Shown here: piece after piece, positions 33,268 through 38,168 of the stretch | Layout of the letters: each line of letters opens with the position of its first letter | How positions within the stretch are numbered: position 1 is the first letter of the stretch | Assembly (NCBI GenBank): GCA_018240525.1 | Contig: JAFEFN010000010.1 | Coordinates: 1-38,168, forward strand | DNA from: Pseudomonadota bacterium | GTDB taxonomy: Bacteria; Pseudomonadota; Gammaproteobacteria; Steroidobacterales; Steroidobacteraceae | Length of the DNA stretch: 38,168 nucleotides | Reading direction: 5' to 3' | Made by a program: the position numbers and the translations under genes | The notes under the pieces: model-generated | What the model was told of the DNA's origin: nothing | Database searches by the model: none | Seen by the model: only the letters and a program-made list of their open reading frames with translations

Positions 33268-34277
33268 CAGTCCGGCCTCACCGTGACGTCCCCGGAGATG
33301 AACCGCAGCAGACCCCGCGGGGTCTCCACCAAGAGGGCCCCGTGCACGTCGATCCCGCGCGCCAGTCCCTTGGCCGCGCCTTCCGCGCCGCTGATGCTGA
33401 CCGGGCGTCCGCGCAGCACGTCGGCATCGCGCCAATCGGCCAGGAAGGACTTGAGCGCGGAGTGTTCGAACTCGACGAGACCCTCGATGAGAGCCGCAAG
33501 CAATGCGGCCACCACGGTGTCGCGAGCGGCCGCCAGCCCGGCCTGACGCAGGTCGGTGGCTTCCATTCCCGTGGCAGCAATCCGCTCCAGGACGTGCGGC
33601 CCCAGGGCAACGTTCAGGCCGAGGCCGATGACCACGCAGGCAGGCCCCGAGGCTTCGGCGCGCAGCTCAATCAGAATGCCACCGAGCTTGCGCCCGCCAT
33701 GCAGCAGATCGTTCGGCCACTTGAGTCCGACACCCTCGAGTCCCAGGACCCGCAACGCGCGTAGCGCGCACACGCCGATGACCAGTCCGAGCGCCCCGAG
33801 ATCCTGCGAGACGGCGGGGAAGGTCCAGCTGACCGAGAGGCAGATAGCCCCCCCGGGCGGCGCCACCCAGGCGCGACCCCGCCGGCCCTTGCCGGCGGTC
33901 TGGTACTCCGCGAGCAGCGCCTCAGCGGTTCCCTCGCGGGGAAAGGGACGTTGCAGCAGTTCGGTATTGGTGGAGCCGGTCGACCAGATCGCCTCGAGGC
34001 GGGCGAGCCGGTCTCGCACCGTCCGCGGAAGCTGCGCACGGATCCGCCCTGCATCGAGGGGCTCGCCCCGATGCGTGAGCCGGTAACCGCGATTGCGCAC
34101 TGCGTCCAGCTCGGTGCCGAGCTTGCGCAGGCTGCGCGTCGCCTTCCAGACCGCGCTGCGCGTCACGCCCAGTGAGCTCGCCAGGTCCTCCCCCGAGTGA
34201 AAGTCTCCGTCGGCGAGCCTGGCGAAGACGCGGGCGGGGAGCGGCTGCTCCGCGCCCGCCTCCCGGCGGGCGTTCAT
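33267..34277 (-). CDS. birA: Bifunctional biotin ligase / biotin operon repressor
   Basis: A 336-residue protein. Residues 10-70 form the winged helix (GEDLASSLGVTRSAVWKATRSL), so it should act as both biotin-protein ligase and repressor. The catalytic core has AEYQTAGKGRRGRAWVAPPGGAICLSVSW, GLKWPNDLLHGGRKLGGILIE and GLGLNV. The biotinyl-5'-AMP loop reads GKGRRG where E. coli has GRGRRG, a conservative change. A C-terminal SH3-like domain follows (GRPVSISGAEGAAKGLARGIDVHGALLVE). ATG 34277 overlaps the plsY stop (ATGA). No bio operon lies in the window. Confidence 0.94.
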   Translation of the reverse strand: MNARREAGAEQPLPARVFARLADGDFHSGEDLASSLGVTRSAVWKATRSLRKLGTELDAVRNRGYRLTHRGEPLDAGRIRAQLPRTVRDRLARLEAIWSTGSTNTELLQRPFPREGTAEALLAEYQTAGKGRRGRAWVAPPGGAICLSVSWTFPAVSQDLGALGLVIGVCALRALRVLGLEGVGLKWPNDLLHGGRKLGGILIELRAEASGPACVVIGLGLNVALGPHVLERIAATGMEATDLRQAGLAAARDTVVAALLAALIEGLVEFEHSALKSFLADWRDADVLRGRPVSISGAEGAAKGLARGIDVHGALLVETPRGLLRFISGDVTVRPD

Positions 34278-34924
34278 GGCGAGCGCCTCCTGCCCAGCAG
34301 CCACAGCCGCATGGCGCGCGGCTCCGTTCCCGCGCGCATGCGCGCCACGTTGGCGCGGTGGGTATAGACGATGAGCGCGGCCGCCAGGACGGTGAAATAC
34401 GCAAGCGGCACTTGCCCCGACCCGCGACCCGCGAGGCTGGCGAGCGCGACGGCGATGGCCCCCAGTATCGAAGCCAGGCCCACGAAGCCCAGCAGGACGA
34501 CGGTCGCCAGCCAGACCAGCACGAATACCAGCACGAGCGTGCCACTGATGCCGAGCAGAGTACCGAGGAGCGTGGCCACGCCCTTTCCGCCCCGGAAACC
34601 GAACCATACCGGGTAGACGTGACCGAGCATCACGGCGATGCCACACACCGGGGCACACCAGAGCTGCAGCGGGCCGGGCACGCTGCCCAGCAGCGGCAGG
34701 GCCATGGGCGCCAGCAGCGCCGTGGCGACCCACCCCTTGGCCAGGTCGATGACCAGTACCGCAAGCCCGATGGCTTTGCCCTGCGTGCGCAGCGCGTTGG
34801 TGGCCCCGGCGTTACCACTGCCCATGGTCCGGATGTCGATTCCACGCATGCGGCCGATGACGAGACTGCCGATGACGGAGCCCAGCAGATAGGCCAGCAG
34901 CGCCTTGATCAGCAGCACGCTCAT
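34274..34924 (-). CDS. plsY: Acyl-phosphate:glycerol-3-phosphate acyltransferase
   Basis: A 216-residue inner-membrane enzyme with five or six membrane segments. The three family motifs are present: GSGNAGATNALRTQGK, LGHVYPVWFGFRGGKGVATLLG and the loop near YTHRANVARMRAGTEPR. It moves the acyl group from acyl-phosphate to glycerol-3-phosphate in phospholipid synthesis. It overlaps both its upstream neighbour (the CtlX-like gene) and birA by four bases. Confidence 0.96.
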   Translation of the reverse strand: MSVLLIKALLAYLLGSVIGSLVIGRMRGIDIRTMGSGNAGATNALRTQGKAIGLAVLVIDLAKGWVATALLAPMALPLLGSVPGPLQLWCAPVCGIAVMLGHVYPVWFGFRGGKGVATLLGTLLGISGTLVLVFVLVWLATVVLLGFVGLASILGAIAVALASLAGRGSGQVPLAYFTVLAAALIVYTHRANVARMRAGTEPRAMRLWLLGRRRSP

Positions 34925-35886
34925 GCGGTGGCAAACACCTCGGCCAGCATGCAGCGGACGCTGCCGCCGCCCAGCCGCTCGATGGTCGGCACCGGCACCG
35001 CCAGCACCGAGTCGGTCGCGCCGGCGAGCCGCGCGAAGGCTTCGGGCCGCAGGCCGCGCCGGGCCGTCTCGGACATCACCAGCACGTACGCATCCCCGAG
35101 CGCCTCATCCCAGGTGGACAGCTCGAGCATGTTGCCCGCGAACTGCTCGATCTCGCTATGGCCGACCAAGACGACCTCGCGGCCACTGGCGCGCAGACGC
35201 GTCAGGACTGCGTCCCTGTCGCTGGCGGCGATGGCCTCGGCGCCCACCAGCGCCACGCGCGCCCCGATCCACAGGCAGACATTGGTGTGGTAAAGCGCCC
35301 TGCCGGCGCGGTCGGTGGCGCGGAACAGCACCGGCTCGTAGCCAAGTTCCCGCGCCCACTCGCGCACCAGCTCCGGATCCGTCCGGGCCGAGATGCAGGC
35401 GTATGCCACGCGCTGCACGTGGTCCAGCACGAGGCTGCCGGTGCCCTCCAGATAACGCCCCTGCCCCTCGTACCAACTCAGGTCCAGAAAGTGGCGCACC
35501 CTGAAACCGGTGCGGCCGATCGCCAGGTCGATGACGTCCTGCCGCCGCTCGGGCCGGCGGCTGGCGTGCGCCATCGGGTACACCACGAGGGTCCCGTCGG
35601 CATGGAAACTCACCCAATTGTTGGGGAACACCGCATCCGGCTTGGACGGCTGGGCGCTGTCGGTCGCGATGCACACCTCGACCCCCTCGCCGGCAAGGGC
35701 GCCCGCCAGCCGGTCGAATTCCTGCAGGGCAGTGGCGGCGCCGGCACCCGTGTCGGCGCGCTGGAAGGCATTATCGGCTGCGGTCTGGGCATTGAAGCCG
35801 AAGGCCGCCGGACGCACCATCAGCACGGCGCCGGCGCATTGCTCGGCGGGTCTGCTCGGGAGCCGGGAGTCGGGCGTGGCGGACAT
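34921..35886 (-). CDS. Amidinotransferase-fold hydrolase (CtlX-like)
   Basis: A 321-residue protein of the guanidine-group-modifying (DDAH/arginine deiminase) fold. Visible pieces are VRPAAFGFNAQTAADNAFQ, PDAVFPNNWVSFHADGTLVVYPM (Asp/Asn substrate loop), YLEGTGSLVLD, the His of LYHTNVCLWIG and the nucleophilic Cys of GGSVRCMLAEVF at the C-terminus. This pattern matches the proteins called citrulline utilization hydrolase CtlX. Dimethylargininase or another deiminase activity is possible. ATG 35886 is used because conserved sequence begins soon after it. Its stop overlaps plsY (ATGA), an unexpected partner for lipid synthesis. Confidence 0.87.
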   Translation of the reverse strand: MSATPDSRLPSRPAEQCAGAVLMVRPAAFGFNAQTAADNAFQRADTGAGAATALQEFDRLAGALAGEGVEVCIATDSAQPSKPDAVFPNNWVSFHADGTLVVYPMAHASRRPERRQDVIDLAIGRTGFRVRHFLDLSWYEGQGRYLEGTGSLVLDHVQRVAYACISARTDPELVREWARELGYEPVLFRATDRAGRALYHTNVCLWIGARVALVGAEAIAASDRDAVLTRLRASGREVVLVGHSEIEQFAGNMLELSTWDEALGDAYVLVMSETARRGLRPEAFARLAGATDSVLAVPVPTIERLGGGSVRCMLAEVFATA

Positions 35887-35944
35887 CGCCCCATTCTCGC
35901 ACGTTACAAAACGGCGGCGGCAACTCGCCGCGCCGCGGACGCGC

Positions 35945-37831
35945 TCAGGCGCGGATGGCTTGCGGCTGCTCGCCGCTGCCGGTGCTTTCCAGCATGTCGA
36001 GCGCGGGAATGCGCTGGGTGAGGTCGACCGGCGAACCACTCAGCAGTCGCACGCAGTCCGCCGCCGGGGCGGGCCGGGCGAAAAGATAGCCCTGGGCATA
36101 ACAGCAACCCAGCTGGCGCAGCTTCTCCAGCTGCGGCCAGCCCTCTATGCCCTCGGCCACAACCTTGATGTTGAGGTGGCGGGCCATGGCGATGATGGCG
36201 CTGACGATGGCAAGGTCGCTCATGTCGGTCACCAGGTCGCGCACGAAGCTGCGGTCGATCTTCAAGGTGTCCACGCGCCAGCGCTTGAGGTACGAGAGGC
36301 TCGAGTAGCCGGTGCCGAAGTCGTCGATGGCGATGTGTACGCCCAGCTCGCGCAGCCTCCCGACGGCGTCCTGGCTGGCTTCACGCGCACGGCCCTCGCG
36401 GCGCTCGAACACGGCGCTCTCGGTGAGCTCGACCTGCAGCATGGACGGATCCAGCCCGTGCTGCTTGGTAAGCCGCGAGATGGTCTCCGCGATGTTGGAG
36501 CGCTGCAGCTGTACGGCGGAGACGTTGATGGCCACCGGCACGATCGTCGCGCCGGCCTGGCGCCAGCGCACGGTATCCTCGATCGCCCGCTGCAGCACGA
36601 AATCGCCGATCGGCACGATGAGACCCGCCTCCTCGGCAATGCTCACGAAGCGTTCCGGCCGCACGTACCCGTGGTTCGGGTGCTTCCAGCGAAGCAGCGC
36701 CTCCAGCGCCACGACGCGATGGGTCTCGATGTCGACGATGGGCTGGTAGTGCACGTCCAGCTGGCGGCTCTGCAGGGCGGTGCGCAGGCTCGACTCGATG
36801 GCGATGCGCTCCTTCAGGCGCTTGTCCATGCCGGGGCTGAACAGCTGGAAGTTGTTGCGGCCGCGGTCCTTGGCCTGGTACATGGCCGTGTCGGAGTGGC
36901 GCAGGAGCTCGCCCATGTCGGCGCCGTCACGCGGGTACAGGGCGACACCGATGCTGACGGTGGTGACGAGCGTGCGGCCGTCGACCACCATGGGAGCGCA
37001 CAGGGCGTTGTTGATGCGCCCGGCGGCTTCGTTCACCTGCTCGGTGCTGCCGACCCCTTTCATGATGACCACGAATTCGTCACCACCCATGCGCACCACG
37101 ACGTCCTCGGCCCGCATCGTCGCGCGGACCCGCTGCGCGACGGTCTTGAGCAGCTTGTCGCCGGTCTCGTGGCCGCGCGAGTCGTTGACGTGCTTGAACC
37201 GATCGAGGTCCAGGAACAGCACCGCGAGCACGCTGTTCTTGCGCTTGGCCTCCTCGATGGCTTCCGGCAGGTGCACCTGCAGGTACAGACGATTGGGAAG
37301 GCCGGTCAGCTGGTCGTGGTGCGCGAGGCGGTCCAGCTCCTGGTGCTTCTCCAGTAGGTGGGTCTCGACCTTGCGGCGCACGGTGACGTCGTGCACCGCG
37401 ACGGCGAGCACGGACTGGGCGCCGAGCGTGAGCGGATAGCAGCTCGCCTCCACGCTGCGCTGCGTGCCGTCGCTGCAGCACTGGCGCAGCTCCAGCGGCG
37501 CGCGTGAATTGGCCTCGCGCACGCGGCGCATCAGCTCCTGTCCCTCCATGCCCTCGCCCGCAAACAGTTTCCCGAAGGGAAGCGCACGCAGCTCCTGCAG
37601 CGAGTAGCCGGTGTTGCGCACCGCGGCGGGATTTGCCGCGAGGATGCGCTCCGAGGCGGGATCGAGCACGAAGGCCGTGGTCGGCCACTGCTCGAAGGCG
37701 GCCAGGTGGGCCTCATCGTAGTTCTTCACCCAGCCGGGAGCGGCCGGGCGCAGACGCTTAACGAGCAAGACGGCGCCGAGCGCGAAAATGAGCCCGGCCA
37801 GGGCGCCGAACACGAATGCTAACTGGGTCAC
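35945..37831 (-). CDS. PAS-GGDEF-EAL c-di-GMP signalling protein
   Basis: A 628-residue protein. An N-terminal membrane anchor (LAFVFGALAGLIFALGAVLLV) is followed by a PAS domain (about 45-155), a GGDEF domain (165-330) and an EAL domain (345-600). GGDEF is intact at 249-253 and an inhibitory RxxD site is present (RAED, 240-243). EAL is intact at 377-379, and DDFGTGYSSLSYLKRW is also canonical. Both cyclase and phosphodiesterase could therefore work; the net direction is unknown. The start is GTG 37831 with CCGGAG upstream. It lies 58 bases before the CtlX-like gene and may be part of the same operon. Confidence 0.93.
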   Translation of the reverse strand: MTQLAFVFGALAGLIFALGAVLLVKRLRPAAPGWVKNYDEAHLAAFEQWPTTAFVLDPASERILAANPAAVRNTGYSLQELRALPFGKLFAGEGMEGQELMRRVREANSRAPLELRQCCSDGTQRSVEASCYPLTLGAQSVLAVAVHDVTVRRKVETHLLEKHQELDRLAHHDQLTGLPNRLYLQVHLPEAIEEAKRKNSVLAVLFLDLDRFKHVNDSRGHETGDKLLKTVAQRVRATMRAEDVVVRMGGDEFVVIMKGVGSTEQVNEAAGRINNALCAPMVVDGRTLVTTVSIGVALYPRDGADMGELLRHSDTAMYQAKDRGRNNFQLFSPGMDKRLKERIAIESSLRTALQSRQLDVHYQPIVDIETHRVVALEALLRWKHPNHGYVRPERFVSIAEEAGLIVPIGDFVLQRAIEDTVRWRQAGATIVPVAINVSAVQLQRSNIAETISRLTKQHGLDPSMLQVELTESAVFERREGRAREASQDAVGRLRELGVHIAIDDFGTGYSSLSYLKRWRVDTLKIDRSFVRDLVTDMSDLAIVSAIIAMARHLNIKVVAEGIEGWPQLEKLRQLGCCYAQGYLFARPAPAADCVRLLSGSPVDLTQRIPALDMLESTGSGEQPQAIRA

Positions 37832-38096
37832 ACTTCACTCCGGAAATGTCCAACGGAGTGTGGCGGAACGAGGGTCATAACGCCGTGCGCTGTGCACAGT
37901 TTGGCGTGAGAGAACCCGTTTTGGGCGGCCCGGGGTGCCCGTTGGCGAGAATGCGTCTCGCCCGAGGCGCTCCCGGGACCGTCCTACGTCCCGCCCGAAA
38001 ACCAACAGCCAACACCGTTGTTCGGCAGCCCGCGGCGCAGCCACCTAGGGAAGCTCTGCACAGCAGGGTGTGCGAGCGGGAGTTGAAGGTTTAGTC
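37832..38096. other. Intergenic region upstream of the GGDEF-EAL gene
   Basis: About 265 bases with no supported gene. It contains short palindromic stretches (GTGCGCTGTGCAC near 37889 and GGGCGGCCCGGGGTGCCCG near 37924) but no recognisable promoter pair, RNA gene or riboswitch. Confidence 0.3.
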
Positions 38097-38168
38097 ATGA
38101 TTGTGGGGCAGCAAAGCGGTGCATCGAGGCCTCGGCGACCCGGTTTTGGCCTGTCCAGCGGGGCTGCA
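38097..38168 (+). CDS. Possible start of a gene cut by the window edge
   Basis: ATG 38097 opens a frame of 24 codons to the edge (MIVGQQSGASRPRRPGFGLS...) with GAAGG about eight bases before it. It is divergent from the GGDEF-EAL gene. The sequence is basic and not recognised, and the evidence is limited to the start signal and the lack of stops. Confidence 0.3.
   Translation, partial: MIVGQQSGASRPRRPGFGLSSGAA

Overview
The window is GC-rich, gene-dense bacterial chromosome, most likely from a Gammaproteobacterium near Xanthomonadales/Nevskiales (Steroidobacter-like). Reasons are the tRNA-Tyr/tRNA-Gly/tRNA-Thr/tuf block, the birA-coaX-SPOR block, a TonB-dependent receptor, a HiPIP, and a cysteine synthase coupled to a MetX-family acyltransferase of the serine O-succinyltransferase type. 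I see no integrase, transposase, phage gene or CRISPR array.

Layout. 1-549 (minus): start of tuf preceded by tRNA-Thr(GGT), tRNA-Gly(TCC) and tRNA-Tyr(GTA), with a stable-RNA promoter at 566-594. 0.6-5 kb: rluB, the cysteine synthase/acyltransferase pair, a PilZ protein, a GNAT acetyltransferase and a HiPIP. 5.0-7.7 kb (minus): an ECF42-type sigma factor operon with two DGPF/YCII proteins and a VOC protein. 8-11.4 kb: small membrane protein, aldo/keto reductase, NhaA, a second membrane protein. 11.4-22.1 kb: a catabolic island. A minus-strand operon (two class III aminotransferases, a P5C-dehydrogenase-like aldehyde dehydrogenase, a CatI/CatJ-like CoA-transferase and an exported propeller/metallohydrolase) diverges from a PcaR-type IclR regulator and an AdiC/CadB-like permease. 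22-26 kb: TonB receptor, membrane protein, tRNA-Thr(TGT), second VOC gene. 26.3-28.9 kb: LytS/LytTR system with a degenerate middle kinase. 29.4-31.4 kb: PAP2/vanadium haloperoxidase-like protein and a TetR regulator. 31.7-38.1 kb: SPOR protein, coaX, birA, plsY, a CtlX-like hydrolase and a PAS-GGDEF-EAL protein.

Most interesting points. (1) The divergent catabolic island looks like a route from a basic amino compound, for example beta-lysine (3,6-diaminohexanoate), to 3-oxoadipate and its CoA ester without aromatic ring cleavage. A PcaR-box-like site lies in the divergent promoter. (2) The ECF42 operon has a promoter of the form TGTCGA-N17-CGTC, and a near-identical copy lies upstream of the unlinked VOC gene 18 kb away, which points to a small sigma regulon. 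(3) The LytTR operon encodes an intact kinase and a second protein in which the phospho-accepting His is Arg and the ATPase domain is missing. (4) birA-coaX-SPOR and tRNA-Tyr-Gly-Thr-tuf, adjacent in Pseudomonas, are separated here by about 31 kb of accessory genes.
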